Positions 45,118 through 53,925 of a DNA stretch of 64,000 bases are shown piece by piece (within the stretch, counting starts at the first letter, position 1; the number at the start of each line of letters is the position of its first letter). The stretch is taken from positions 1 to 64,000 of the forward strand of contig JAFUZJ010000014.1 of the NCBI GenBank assembly GCA_017476665.1, written 5' to 3'. The stretch comes from Lachnospiraceae bacterium. Lineage in GTDB: Bacteria > Bacillota > Clostridia > Lachnospirales > Lachnospiraceae. Under the pieces are notes generated by a model that worked only from the letters and a program-made list of their open reading frames with translations, had not been told where the DNA came from and ran no database searches. The position numbers were made by a program, and so were the translations under genes.

Positions 45118-45987
45118 ATGGATCAGGCAGAACAATTGCGAATTATAAAGGCGAATCAGCAGGTCAGACCGCTTGCGCGAGTGATCACCGTCACCAGCGG
45201 AAAAGGCGGCGTGGGAAAATCCAATACATCCATCAATCTTGCGATCCAGTTCCGAAAACTGGGGAAACGGGTCATTATCCTGGATGCGGATTTCGGGCTT
45301 GCCAATATAGAGATCATGTTTGGTGCGGTGCCGCGTCACAATTTATATGATCTGATCTATCAGGGAAAGAATATCAAGGATATCATCACCTGGGGACCGA
45401 TGGAAGTGGGATTTATTTCCGGCGGCTCCGGAATTGCCGGCATGGCGAATCTGAGCCGTGATTATCTGAATTATATCATCAAAAATCTGGTGGAACTGGA
45501 CGCGCTGGCGGATGTGATCATTATTGATACCGGCGCGGGTATCTCGGATGCGGTGCTGGAATTTCTGGTGGCCAGCGGGGAAATCCTGCTTGTGACCACT
45601 CCGGAACCCACATCGATCACGGATTCCTATTCGCTGTTGAAGGCGTTGTACAGACATCCCCGCTTTAAGGCGGAGGATACAAAGGTGAAGATGCTTGCCA
45701 ACCGGGTGGAGAAGGAATCGGAAGGGCAGGTGCTCTTTAACAAGCTGAATTCCGTGGTGATGCGGTATCTGAAGATTCCCATGACTTATCTGGGATGTGT
45801 ACCGCAGGATTCCCAACTGACCAAGGCGGTGATGCAGCAGATGCCGGTGTCTCTTCAGAATCCGAATGCGAAATCTTCCCAGGCTTATGAGAGGATCGCA
45901 CTGAGGCTGTTGGAGAAAGAGGAGGCGGAACGCCAGCCGAAACGGGGAATGGCCGCATTCTTTTCCCATATGATCTCAAGGATGTAG
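45118..45987 (+). CDS. flhG: Flagellar number regulator FlhG (MinD-type ATPase, YlxH)
   Basis: 289 residues. Deviant Walker A SGKGGVGKSNTSINLA (about 27-42), ILDADFGLANIEIMFG switch region, and a C-terminal part with basic/amphipathic residues (AAFFSHMISRM) for membrane contact. FlhG activates FlhF GTPase through its N-terminus (here MDQAEQLRIIKANQQ, close to the DQAxxLR motif of that activator helix). AAGGAGGG ribosome site. Confidence 0.95.
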   Translation: MDQAEQLRIIKANQQVRPLARVITVTSGKGGVGKSNTSINLAIQFRKLGKRVIILDADFGLANIEIMFGAVPRHNLYDLIYQGKNIKDIITWGPMEVGFISGGSGIAGMANLSRDYLNYIIKNLVELDALADVIIIDTGAGISDAVLEFLVASGEILLVTTPEPTSITDSYSLLKALYRHPRFKAEDTKVKMLANRVEKESEGQVLFNKLNSVVMRYLKIPMTYLGCVPQDSQLTKAVMQQMPVSLQNPNAKSSQAYERIALRLLEKEEAERQPKRGMAAFFSHMISRM

Positions 45988-46002
45988 ATAAGGAGAAAAA
46001 CT

Positions 46003-46722
46003 ATGCTATCTAAGTTTATAACGCTGGGCGACAGGATCGAACTGACGGCGGTAGGGCGCGTGAAACTGTCCGAGGAGGAAGAAAGAAAAGTATATCAGAG
46101 CAAGGTGTATGAGATCCTGACGGACGATACACTGGAAATCACCATGCCCATGGAGAAGACGAAACTGATCCTGCTCCCTGTGGACGGCGAGTACGATATG
46201 ATCTTTTATACCGACACGGGATTGTATCAGTGTTTTGCCCGGATCGTGGACCGATACAAGAGCAATAATGTCTACATCCTGCGGGTTGAACTTACCAGCA
46301 ATCTCAGAAAGTATCAGCGCCGTGAGTATTACCGCTTCAGCTGTGCCCTGGAGATGTGTTCCAGAAATCTGGAGGAGGAAGAACAGCAGGCAGTGGAGGA
46401 GAAGAAGCCTTATATCCTGCAGCCCGGGCTTCCGCTGAAAAAGAGCGTGATCGTGGATATCAGCGGAGGCGGGATCCGCTTTCTTTCCACACAGAAGTAC
46501 GAATCCGGCAGCTTATTATATTGCAGCTATCATCTGGTCAAGAATGGCGTGAGCAAACAGTACGAGGTGATCGGCAAGGTGCTCTCCGTAAAGGATGTGG
46601 AAAACCGTCCCGGCACCTACGAACACAGAGTGCAGTACTACAATATGGATACGGCGACCAGGGAGGAGATCATCAAATTTATTTTTGAGGAAGAACGAAA
46701 GAGTCGTCAGACAAAAAAATAA
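46003..46722 (+). CDS. PilZ-domain c-di-GMP-binding flagellar regulator (YcgR/YpfA type)
   Basis: 239 residues: N-terminal YcgR-type beta-barrel (about 1-95, LGDRIELTAVGR...), then a PilZ domain with the c-di-GMP motifs RxxxR (YQRREYYRF near residue 105) and DISGGGIRF (D/NxSxxG, near 150). Both binding motifs are intact, so it should slow or reprogramme the motor when c-di-GMP rises. Sits between flhG and cheB, as related genes do in Clostridia. Confidence 0.9.
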   Translation: MLSKFITLGDRIELTAVGRVKLSEEEERKVYQSKVYEILTDDTLEITMPMEKTKLILLPVDGEYDMIFYTDTGLYQCFARIVDRYKSNNVYILRVELTSNLRKYQRREYYRFSCALEMCSRNLEEEEQQAVEEKKPYILQPGLPLKKSVIVDISGGGIRFLSTQKYESGSLLYCSYHLVKNGVSKQYEVIGKVLSVKDVENRPGTYEHRVQYYNMDTATREEIIKFIFEEERKSRQTKK

Positions 46723-46771
46723 AAAGTTGAAGCGAATTTGGTTATTATGCACTCATGAGAAGAGGGAGATG

Positions 46772-46780
46772 TGATATAAT
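46772..46780 (+). promoter_or_regulatory. Candidate extended -10 promoter before cheB
   Basis: TGATATAAT, i.e. TG-N-TATAAT, 24 nt before the cheB GTG; no good -35 at normal distance. Could start a separate che-fliA transcript. Confidence 0.4.
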
Positions 46781-46803
46781 AGATCCGAAAAGAGGGTAAA
46801 AAC

Positions 46804-47400
46804 GTGAATTCAAAAATTGTAGCAATCGCAAGTTCGACAGGAGGTCCCAGAGCGCTTCACACGGTGATGGAAGGGATACCGAAGGGATTTGAGCCGCCTG
46901 TTCTGATCGTACAGCATATGCCTCATGGTTTCACGGCTTCTTTGGCAGACCGTTTGAATGATATCTGCGGGATCCATGTGAAAGAAGCGGAAGAAGGAGA
47001 GGTCGTCAAAGGGGGGACAGTATATCTCGCCATGGGTGGCTTACATATGACTGTGAAACGGGAGAAGGCAAGCGGAAAGCATGTGATCCGGTACCAGGAC
47101 GGTCCCACCAGAGAGGGTGTGAAGCCTTGTGCCAATTATATGTTTGAGTCTCTTGTGGAGTGCGGATACGATCAGGTGGTGTGCGCTGTCCTGACAGGCA
47201 TGGGAGCTGATGGAACCGAAGGGGTGGCGGCTCTGAAAAAAGCGAAGCCTAACACCTATGTCATCGCACAGAACAAAGAGACATCCACGGTTTATGGGAT
47301 GCCGAAGAATATTGTACAGCATGGCCTGGCTGATATAGAAGTGCCGCTGGATCATGTTGCACAGGAGATCGTACACCGGGTAAATATGCATTCGTTTTGA
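46804..47400 (+). CDS. cheB: Chemotaxis methylesterase CheB lacking the receiver domain
   Basis: Removes methyl groups (and deamidates Gln) on chemoreceptors. 198 residues, only the catalytic domain: Ser11 in ASSTGGP, His38 in VQHMP, Asp136 in GMGADGTEG form the triad. Ordinary CheB is ~350 residues with an N-terminal phospho-receiver; here the preceding 80 bp are non-coding with a promoter-like sequence and then the PilZ gene, so the receiver is truly absent rather than missed. GTG start after AGAGGGTAAAAAC. How its activity is controlled is unknown. Confidence 0.92.
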   Translation: MNSKIVAIASSTGGPRALHTVMEGIPKGFEPPVLIVQHMPHGFTASLADRLNDICGIHVKEAEEGEVVKGGTVYLAMGGLHMTVKREKASGKHVIRYQDGPTREGVKPCANYMFESLVECGYDQVVCAVLTGMGADGTEGVAALKKAKPNTYVIAQNKETSTVYGMPKNIVQHGLADIEVPLDHVAQEIVHRVNMHSF

Positions 47401-47444
47401 GAGATCAGTAAGAAAATGCCCAATGCGGCGGAATGGAGGAACAT

Positions 47445-49556
47445 ATGGACGTAAGTCAATATCTTGAGATTTTCCTGGATGAGACCAAGGAACACTTACA
47501 GAATCTGAACACACAAATTCTGGATCTGGAAGCGGATTCGGAAAACATGGACACCATCAATGAGATTTTCCGTGCGGCACATTCCCTGAAAGGTATGGCC
47601 GGCACCATGGGATACAAGAGAATGCAGAATCTGACCCATGATATGGAGAATGTTTTCTCAGAGGTGCGCAACGGCAATATCAAGGTTCAGCCCGAGATGA
47701 TCGATGTCCTGTTCCAGTGTCTGGACGCATTGGAGGAATATACCAACAATATTCAGCAGACTGCTGATGAGGGTACCAATGACAATGAGCCGCTCATCAA
47801 GATGCTGAATGATATTCTGAATAAGGAGAGCGGCAAGAAGGAGGAGGCTCCCGCAGCGGCCGAAAAGCCCCAGGAAGCGTCTGCAGGCGGTGCGGAAGGC
47901 GACAAGAAGTGGAACGAGATCGCACTGGACGATTCCCAGATTCATGTGATCGAAGAAGCCAAGAAAGGCGGTCAGAAGGTTTACGGTCTGAACGTTACGA
48001 TCCAGGAGAGCTGTATCCTGAAGGCAGCGCGCGCGTTCCTGGTATTCAAGGCAATCGAGGAGAACGGTGAGATTATTGTTTCAAATCCCAGCGCCCAGGA
48101 TGTGGAAGATGAGAAGTTTGACAGAGACTTTACGCTGATCGTGATCAGCGAACTGGAGCTGAATGATGTGATCAAGCTTGCCACGGATGTGTCCGAGATT
48201 GAGAGTGTTGTCGGAGAGCAGCTGGTATTGGAGAATACAAAGAACTACCGTCCGCTGGAGGAAGAGGAACCGGCAGAAGCAGCCGCAGAAGCAGAGGAAA
48301 AAGCAAAACCGGTTGTTGTGGAGGAGAAAAAAGCACAGCAGACAACTACCGCACCTGCTGCAAAGAGTGGCGGAAATGATAAGAAACCGGCGTCCGGCAA
48401 GCCCGTGGTAAACCGTACGGTGCGTGTGGACATTGAAAAACTGGATGTGCTGATGAATCTGGTCAGCGAGCTGATCATTGCAAAGAACTCCTTAGTGTCC
48501 GCCTCCGGATTGGAGCAGAACAACAGCTCAGGCTTTAACGAGCAGATTGAATATCTGGAGAGTGTGACCACGAATCTGCATGAATCCGTGATGAAGGTTC
48601 GAATGGTTCCCATTGAGAGCGTAGTGAACAAGTTCCCTCGTATGATCCGTGATCTTTCCAAGACGTTAAATAAGAAGATGGAGCTGTACATGACCGGTGA
48701 GGAGACAGAGCTTGACCGTACCGTGGTGGATGAGATCGGAGATCCTTTGATGCATTTGCTGCGCAATTCTGCAGACCATGGTCTGGAGGACGCGGAGCTC
48801 CGTAAGCAGAGAGGCAAGAATCCGGTGGGCTCCATTTTCCTGGATGCATATCAGGACGGTAACAATGTCGTGATTGAAGTTCGCGATGACGGTAACGGTA
48901 TCGACACGGAAGCTGTAAAGCAGAAAGCTATCGAGCGCGGCACGATCACCGCGGAGCAGGCGGAGAATATGAGCGAGAAGGAGATCATCGATCTTCTGTT
49001 CCTGCCCAGCTTCTCCACAGCCAAGAAAGTGACCGACGTCTCCGGTCGAGGCGTAGGCCTGGATGTGGTAAAATCCAAGATCGAGTCTCTGTCCGGAGAA
49101 GTGGAAGTGAAGTCCAAGCTCGGTGAGGGTAGTACCTGGACCATCAGACTTCCTCTGACATTGGCGATTATCCAGACGCTGATGGTAGTTGTGGGCGGTG
49201 AGAAGTATGCTATTTCCCTTGGCTCAATCCAGACGATTGAGAATGTAATGGCATCCGACATCAAGCTTGTGGAGAATAAGGAAGTGATCAACCTCCGCGG
49301 TATGGTCATTCCGCTGATCCGTATGAATGAACTTCTGGATATTGAGAGCAAGAACACGGACGACAGCCTGATCGTTGTCATCGTGAAGAAGGGCGATAAG
49401 ACAGCTGGTCTGATCGTAGATGATCTGATCGGGCAGCAGGAGATCGTTATCAAATCTCTCGGTTCCTACATCAAACAGTGTAAGTTCATCAGCGGCGCAA
49501 CCATTCTGGGAGACGGCGAAGTTGCCCTGATCCTGGATGCAAATGCGTTGCTGTAG
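47445..49556 (+). CDS. cheA: Chemotaxis histidine kinase CheA
   Basis: 703 residues. P1 HPt domain with phospho-accepting H46 (AAHSLKGMAGTMG), a P2-like region (about 165-270) flanked by Ala/Glu/Pro-rich linkers, P3 dimerisation helix (VRVDIEKLDVLMNLVSELII), P4 kinase with the N box (HLLRNSADHGLED), DDGNGID and GRGVGLDVV, and the P5 CheW-like regulatory domain. ATG 47445 is 5 nt after GGAGG; the ATG at 47433 overlaps that site. Confidence 0.97.
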   Translation: MDVSQYLEIFLDETKEHLQNLNTQILDLEADSENMDTINEIFRAAHSLKGMAGTMGYKRMQNLTHDMENVFSEVRNGNIKVQPEMIDVLFQCLDALEEYTNNIQQTADEGTNDNEPLIKMLNDILNKESGKKEEAPAAAEKPQEASAGGAEGDKKWNEIALDDSQIHVIEEAKKGGQKVYGLNVTIQESCILKAARAFLVFKAIEENGEIIVSNPSAQDVEDEKFDRDFTLIVISELELNDVIKLATDVSEIESVVGEQLVLENTKNYRPLEEEEPAEAAAEAEEKAKPVVVEEKKAQQTTTAPAAKSGGNDKKPASGKPVVNRTVRVDIEKLDVLMNLVSELIIAKNSLVSASGLEQNNSSGFNEQIEYLESVTTNLHESVMKVRMVPIESVVNKFPRMIRDLSKTLNKKMELYMTGEETELDRTVVDEIGDPLMHLLRNSADHGLEDAELRKQRGKNPVGSIFLDAYQDGNNVVIEVRDDGNGIDTEAVKQKAIERGTITAEQAENMSEKEIIDLLFLPSFSTAKKVTDVSGRGVGLDVVKSKIESLSGEVEVKSKLGEGSTWTIRLPLTLAIIQTLMVVVGGEKYAISLGSIQTIENVMASDIKLVENKEVINLRGMVIPLIRMNELLDIESKNTDDSLIVVIVKKGDKTAGLIVDDLIGQQEIVIKSLGSYIKQCKFISGATILGDGEVALILDANALL

Positions 49557-49589
49557 TGGATTGACGAGGATAGAAAGGAGTGTCAGAAT

Positions 49590-50081
49590 ATGGATCAAGT
49601 GGCAGTATCAAGTGGTGAAGTGAAGAGCAGCAAGAGAAATGTCCCGGCTGCAGTGCGTTTGCAATATATTGTGATCAAAATGGGAGATGAGCAGTACGGT
49701 ATTGATATCCGGTACGTGGATAATATCGTAAGAATGCAGAACATTACCAGAGTACCGAAAGTACAGGCCTATCTGAAGGGTGTGATCAATCTTCGCGGCG
49801 AGGTGATTCCTGTAGTCAGTCTCAGACTGAAGATGGGGCTGCCTGCGGATGAATATACCAAGAATACAAGGATCATCATCCTGAAGACAGAGACCGGCAA
49901 TCTCGGAATTATTGTAGATGAAGTGAGAGAGGTTGTCACACTCGGGGAGGAGAGTATCGAGAAGATGGCACATGAGCCGAAAGACAGCAAGGCAAGCTTC
50001 GTGAACGGTATCGGTAAGAACGGTGGAGAACTGATCTCACTCTTAGACCGGAATGCCATCACGCTGGAGTCGAATGTATAG
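49590..50081 (+). CDS. cheW: Chemotaxis coupling protein CheW
   Basis: 163 residues; couples CheA to receptors. Block LQYIVIKMGDEQYGIDIRYV and the signature YLKGVINLRGEVIPVVSLRL are typical. The N-terminal ~20 residues (VSSGEVKSSKRN) are an extra flexible stretch. AAAGGAG ribosome site; 33 bp after cheA. Confidence 0.96.
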   Translation: MDQVAVSSGEVKSSKRNVPAAVRLQYIVIKMGDEQYGIDIRYVDNIVRMQNITRVPKVQAYLKGVINLRGEVIPVVSLRLKMGLPADEYTKNTRIIILKTETGNLGIIVDEVREVVTLGEESIEKMAHEPKDSKASFVNGIGKNGGELISLLDRNAITLESNV

Positions 50082-50104
50082 CATACCCGAAAAGGAGAAA
50101 CTGT

Positions 50105-50728
50105 ATGGGCAAAATGAGTCTTGAAAATATATCCGATAGCTACATGGATGTGTTGAAGGAATTGGGAAATATCGGTGCAGGAAACGCCATGACGGCGCTT
50201 TCCCAGATGCTGAACTGTAAAGTGGATATGCGGGTGCCGCAGATCAAACTCATGGAGTTTAGTGAGATCGGTGCTATGCTGGGCGGAGAGGAACAGCTGA
50301 TGGTAGGAGTGTTTCTCGGTGTAGAAGGAGATATCGACGGCAGTATGATGTTTCTCCTGGAGAAAAACAGTGCAAAGCATCTGATCAATAAACTGATGAT
50401 GGGCATGGCATCTGAAGGGGATGAATTTAATGAGATGGAATTGTCCGCGATGAAAGAGGTGGGCAATATCATTACCGGAGCCTATCTGAATTCACTTGCC
50501 GTGATCACGAATATGAAGATCCAGCCGACACCGCCGGAGTTGACGGTGGATATGGCAGGCGCTATCCTGAGTGTTCCCGCGATTGAGTTCGGTATCATGG
50601 GCGATAACATCCTTTTGATCCAGTCGCAGTTTTTTGATGAAGTGGAAATTGACGGTTACTTTATTCTCATACCGGATCTTGACTCTTATGCAAAGATTCT
50701 TGGTTCACTGGGAATGCCGGTAGAATGA
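50105..50728 (+). CDS. cheC: CheY-P phosphatase CheC
   Basis: 207 residues with two phosphatase motifs, both complete: D15xxxE19xxN22 and S114xxxE118xxN121. Removes phosphate from CheY-P; interacts with CheD. With FliY this gives two CheC-type phosphatases in the cluster, one free and one at the switch. AAAAGGAG ribosome site. Confidence 0.95.
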   Translation: MGKMSLENISDSYMDVLKELGNIGAGNAMTALSQMLNCKVDMRVPQIKLMEFSEIGAMLGGEEQLMVGVFLGVEGDIDGSMMFLLEKNSAKHLINKLMMGMASEGDEFNEMELSAMKEVGNIITGAYLNSLAVITNMKIQPTPPELTVDMAGAILSVPAIEFGIMGDNILLIQSQFFDEVEIDGYFILIPDLDSYAKILGSLGMPVE

Positions 50729-50751
50729 GTGATTGAGGGTGAAAAGAAGGT

Positions 50752-51240
50752 ATGGCTGAAATTTTGAAAGTAGGAATGGCAGATCTCAAGGTCTGTACTG
50801 CACCGGATGGTTTGACAACGCTGGGGCTCGGCTCCTGTATCGGAATCGCCGTGCGTGATCCGATGTCCAAAATAGGCGGTTTGGCGCATATCATGCTTCC
50901 TGATTCTACGGCAATGCGTGCCGCAACTACAAACAAAGCGAAATTTGCGGATACGGGAATTGAGGAGTTGGTACGTCAGATGGAAGCAAAGGGAGCCCGC
51001 AGAAGCCGCATGGTGGCCAAGATAGCAGGCGGTGCCACTATGTTTGCGTTCCAGGGAAAAGCGGATATGGTGCAGGTAGGTTTGCGCAATGCGGAAGCAT
51101 GCGTAACAAAACTGAAAGAACTCGGTATTCCGATCCTTGCCCGGGACACGGGAGAAAATTACGGGCGCACGGTCATTTTTTATCCCGAGACGGGAGATTA
51201 TGTGGTTCGTGCCGTCGGAAAACCGGAAAAAACAATATAA
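50752..51240 (+). CDS. cheD: Chemoreceptor glutamine deamidase CheD
   Basis: 162 residues. Catalytic Cys29 in LGLGSCIGIAVRD and His46 in GGLAHIMLPDS, the CheD pair. Converts receptor Gln to Glu and activates CheC. The final part (NYGRTVIFYPETGDYVVRAV) is family-typical. Directly follows cheC. Confidence 0.95.
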   Translation: MAEILKVGMADLKVCTAPDGLTTLGLGSCIGIAVRDPMSKIGGLAHIMLPDSTAMRAATTNKAKFADTGIEELVRQMEAKGARRSRMVAKIAGGATMFAFQGKADMVQVGLRNAEACVTKLKELGIPILARDTGENYGRTVIFYPETGDYVVRAVGKPEKTI

Positions 51241-51251
51241 TTGAGGTTTTT

Positions 51252-51512
51252 ATGAACAGAAAGAATTTGCCTCTGATTCTGATGCTGATAGCCGGGGCAG
51301 TAACCTGCGTGATCAATCTGATCCGCCAATATTCCATCATAAGCCAGCTGACAGTGCTGCTCATCGTGTTAGTTTTGTTCTACGCGCTGGGCAGTCTGAT
51401 AAAATGGACGCTGGATTATTTTGATGAGCAGAATGAGAACTTTTTTTCCGGTGAAGGTGAAGTCATAGAGAAGGAATCGGAGCAGATGGGAGGTGACGGT
51501 TCCGATGGATGA
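51252..51512 (+). CDS. Small two-helix membrane protein between cheD and fliA
   Basis: 86 residues: a basic start MNRKNLPLI, two hydrophobic helices (about 6-24 and 32-55), then an acidic tail (DEQNENFFSGEGEVIEKESE). 11 bp after cheD; its 3' end overlaps the fliA start by 8 bp and carries the fliA ribosome site GGGAGGTGA, so fliA translation is probably coupled to it. I do not recognise a family; B. subtilis has no gene here. Likely a lineage-specific motility or membrane accessory. Confidence 0.75.
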   Translation: MNRKNLPLILMLIAGAVTCVINLIRQYSIISQLTVLLIVLVLFYALGSLIKWTLDYFDEQNENFFSGEGEVIEKESEQMGGDGSDG

Positions 51513-52275
51513 AGCAGGCAGGAAAAAACTGCTGGAGGATTATGCGAAGTCAAAAACTCCGGAGCTGCGGGAAAAAATAATATTGGAATACGCACCTTTG
51601 GTCAAAGTGGTAGCAGGGCGTTTAAGCATGTACCTGGGCTACAATGTGGAGTATGAGGATCTGGTCAGTTACGGGATCTTCGGGTTGATTGATGCCATTG
51701 ATAAGTTCGATTACATGAAAGAGGTAAAGTTTGAGACCTACGCGAGTCTGCGTATTCGGGGCTCTATTCTGGATCAGATCCGAAAAATGGACTGGATTCC
51801 GAGGACAATCCGCCAGAAACAAAAAAAGATAGAGAGCTGTATCCGGGAGATCGAACAGGCAACCGGACATGCGGCATCGGATGAGGAGATTGCAAAGGCT
51901 CTGGGCATTACCGACGATGAGTTCCTGGAATGGCAGTCGCAGATGAAGATCACCGGACTTGTCTCCCTGAATGAATTTATGGAGCAGGGCAGCGATGTAT
52001 CTCAGGATTACAGCAGACATACCACATCTCAGTTTGCCGGACCGGAGGAAAGCATTGAGAAAGCGGAACTGGCAAAGATGTTGGGAGAGGCCTTGGAACT
52101 TCTCACAGAGAAGGAACAGAAAGTGATCACATTGTATTATTATGAGGATCTGACGTTGAAAGAAATCAGTAACATTTTGGAGGTATCGGAGTCCAGAATT
52201 TCGCAGTTACATACCAGGGCGCTTCAGAAGATGAGGACAAAGATGGGTGCCTACATGGGATTATTGAAGGACTGA
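51505..52275 (+). CDS. fliA: RNA polymerase sigma factor for flagellar/motility genes (sigma-28, SigD/FliA/WhiG)
   Basis: 256 residues. Region 2 (NVEYEDLVSYGIFGLIDAID, FETYASLRIRGSILDQIRKM, DWIPR) and region 4 helix-turn-helix (LTLKEISNILEVSESRISQL) are complete; the DWIPR motif is typical of the FliA/SigD/WhiG group. Should read late flagellar and chemotaxis promoters of the TAAA-N15-GCCGATAT type; a good candidate is upstream of fliK. ATG 51505 follows GGGAGGTGA by 8 nt; an upstream GTG overlaps that site. Confidence 0.95.
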   Translation: MDEAGRKKLLEDYAKSKTPELREKIILEYAPLVKVVAGRLSMYLGYNVEYEDLVSYGIFGLIDAIDKFDYMKEVKFETYASLRIRGSILDQIRKMDWIPRTIRQKQKKIESCIREIEQATGHAASDEEIAKALGITDDEFLEWQSQMKITGLVSLNEFMEQGSDVSQDYSRHTTSQFAGPEESIEKAELAKMLGEALELLTEKEQKVITLYYYEDLTLKEISNILEVSESRISQLHTRALQKMRTKMGAYMGLLKD

Positions 52276-52309
52276 GATTCTACGGACATTCGGGCAGGCA
52301 GGAGGAAAT

Positions 52310-53905
52310 ATGGAGAACGGATACTTTCAACTGATCAATGTAGCCCCCAGCGGGTTCGGCATCAAATTTTTCCCGCCGAAGGATGGGGGGGAGCCGCTTC
52401 AGATCGCAGAACTGACGGAGTGGCTTGAATTTCAGAGAATTCCATATGATATCAAAGTGCTGAATCAGTTCCTGGCATCCGGCCGCGAGATTGCCTGCCA
52501 GGTCGGAATCGGCGGATGTCCCGCCGTCAGGGAGACTTATAAACTGACTGTTTCGCCCGATGGCATGCAGGCAGTCGTGCGCTTTTATCCGCCTTCGGAG
52601 AACGGCGTGCGCATGAACCTGAATGAGTTGATGACGGATCTGAAATATAAAAATATTGTCTCCGGCATCCAGATGCAGGAGGTGCAGGGACACTTCCAGA
52701 CTGCCGGAAAGTATTGCACAGATATCGTGGTCGCAAAAGGAAAGGAACCCCGTCATGGCACGGATGCGAAAATCCAGTATTTCTTTAACACAGATCTGAA
52801 GATTCAGCCTACGATGCGGGAGGACGGAAGCGTAGATTATTTCCATCTGAATATGATCAATCCCTGCCATGTGGGCGATGTGCTGGCAAAGATCATACCG
52901 GAGGATGTGGGGGAAGAAGGCGTCACTATTTTCGGAAGCCGTGTGAAACCCAGAGAGGTGAAAAGGGCCGTTCTGAAATACGGACACCATGTGGAGCTGA
53001 CTCCGGATAAGCTGGCCATCAAATCTCTGGTGGAAGGTCATGTGATGCTGGTGGAGGACAAGGTGTTTGTGTCCGATGTCTATACCGTGGAAAATGTGGA
53101 TCTTTCTACCGGAAACATTGATTTCAGCGGCAGCGTACAGATCAACGGCAATGTATCCGCAAATTATGTTGTGCGTTCCGGCGGCAACGTGGTGATCAAC
53201 GGTGTGGTGGAAGGCGCTCATATATATGCCCAGGGAAACATCGTGATCGCGCGCGGCATGAACGGAATGGGAAAGGGAACGCTGGATGCGGGCGGCAATG
53301 TCATCGCAAAGTTTATTGAAGGTGCCACTGTATCTGCGGAAAACGGCTATGTCAATACAGAGTCCATCATGCACAGCGATGTGTCGGCTGGAGATGAGAT
53401 TGTGGTGAACGGCAAGAAGGGGCTGATCACAGGCGGTCATATCCAGGCGGCGCGCAAGGTGACGGCAAAGACACTGGGCGCTGAGATGGGCGCACATACG
53501 ATCATTGAGGTCGGTGTGAATCCTGCATTGAAGAAGGAATATATCAATATCCAGAAAGAGATGGCGGAGCTGACCAAGAACGTCCGGAATGCGCAGCCGG
53601 TTCTGGCGAATTTTACGGAGAAGCGCGCCAAAGGGGTTAACTTTACCCAGGAGCAGATGAAGTATGTCAAATCCGTGGCAGCGGAACTGGAGCAAAATAA
53701 GACTCAGTTGATTGAACTGAACGCAAAAATGGCGGAACTGGAGCGGCAGATGGATGATCAGAAGAAAGCATCCGTGGAAGTGACCGGGGAGGTATATCCC
53801 GGAACCACGATTGTAATCGGTGAGAGCTCCATGGTAGTGCAGAGCGGTTTTAAATTCTGTAAATTTGAACGGGTAAACGGCGAAGTGAAGATGATGCCGC
53901 TTTAA
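52310..53905 (+). CDS. DUF342 / FapA-family protein
   Basis: 531 residues. N-terminal mixed domain, a central right-handed beta-helix-like stretch with regular Gly/Asn/Val repeats (GSVQINGNVSANYVVRSGGN, VVINGVVEGAHIYAQGN), and a C-terminal coiled coil (about 405-490) followed by a short beta tail. This is the DUF342 architecture, called 'flagellar assembly protein A' and common after sigma-28 genes in Clostridia. Vibrio FapA affects flagellar biosynthesis and glucose-linked control; the role here is not established. Cytoplasmic: no signal or membrane helix. Confidence 0.85.
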   Translation: MENGYFQLINVAPSGFGIKFFPPKDGGEPLQIAELTEWLEFQRIPYDIKVLNQFLASGREIACQVGIGGCPAVRETYKLTVSPDGMQAVVRFYPPSENGVRMNLNELMTDLKYKNIVSGIQMQEVQGHFQTAGKYCTDIVVAKGKEPRHGTDAKIQYFFNTDLKIQPTMREDGSVDYFHLNMINPCHVGDVLAKIIPEDVGEEGVTIFGSRVKPREVKRAVLKYGHHVELTPDKLAIKSLVEGHVMLVEDKVFVSDVYTVENVDLSTGNIDFSGSVQINGNVSANYVVRSGGNVVINGVVEGAHIYAQGNIVIARGMNGMGKGTLDAGGNVIAKFIEGATVSAENGYVNTESIMHSDVSAGDEIVVNGKKGLITGGHIQAARKVTAKTLGAEMGAHTIIEVGVNPALKKEYINIQKEMAELTKNVRNAQPVLANFTEKRAKGVNFTQEQMKYVKSVAAELEQNKTQLIELNAKMAELERQMDDQKKASVEVTGEVYPGTTIVIGESSMVVQSGFKFCKFERVNGEVKMMPL

Positions 53906-53925
53906 GATCGGCAGGAGGTGCAGGG

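Noticed and set aside
46722-46803. Missing CheB receiver domain lost by frameshift
   Set aside because: The 80-bp gap has no receiver-like codons in any frame and directly follows the intact PilZ gene, so no remnant is present.
52280-53695. 471-codon open frame antisense to the DUF342 gene
   Set aside because: Mirror of a real coding frame; His/Leu-rich product with no known motif, and no promoter or ribosome site on the minus strand.
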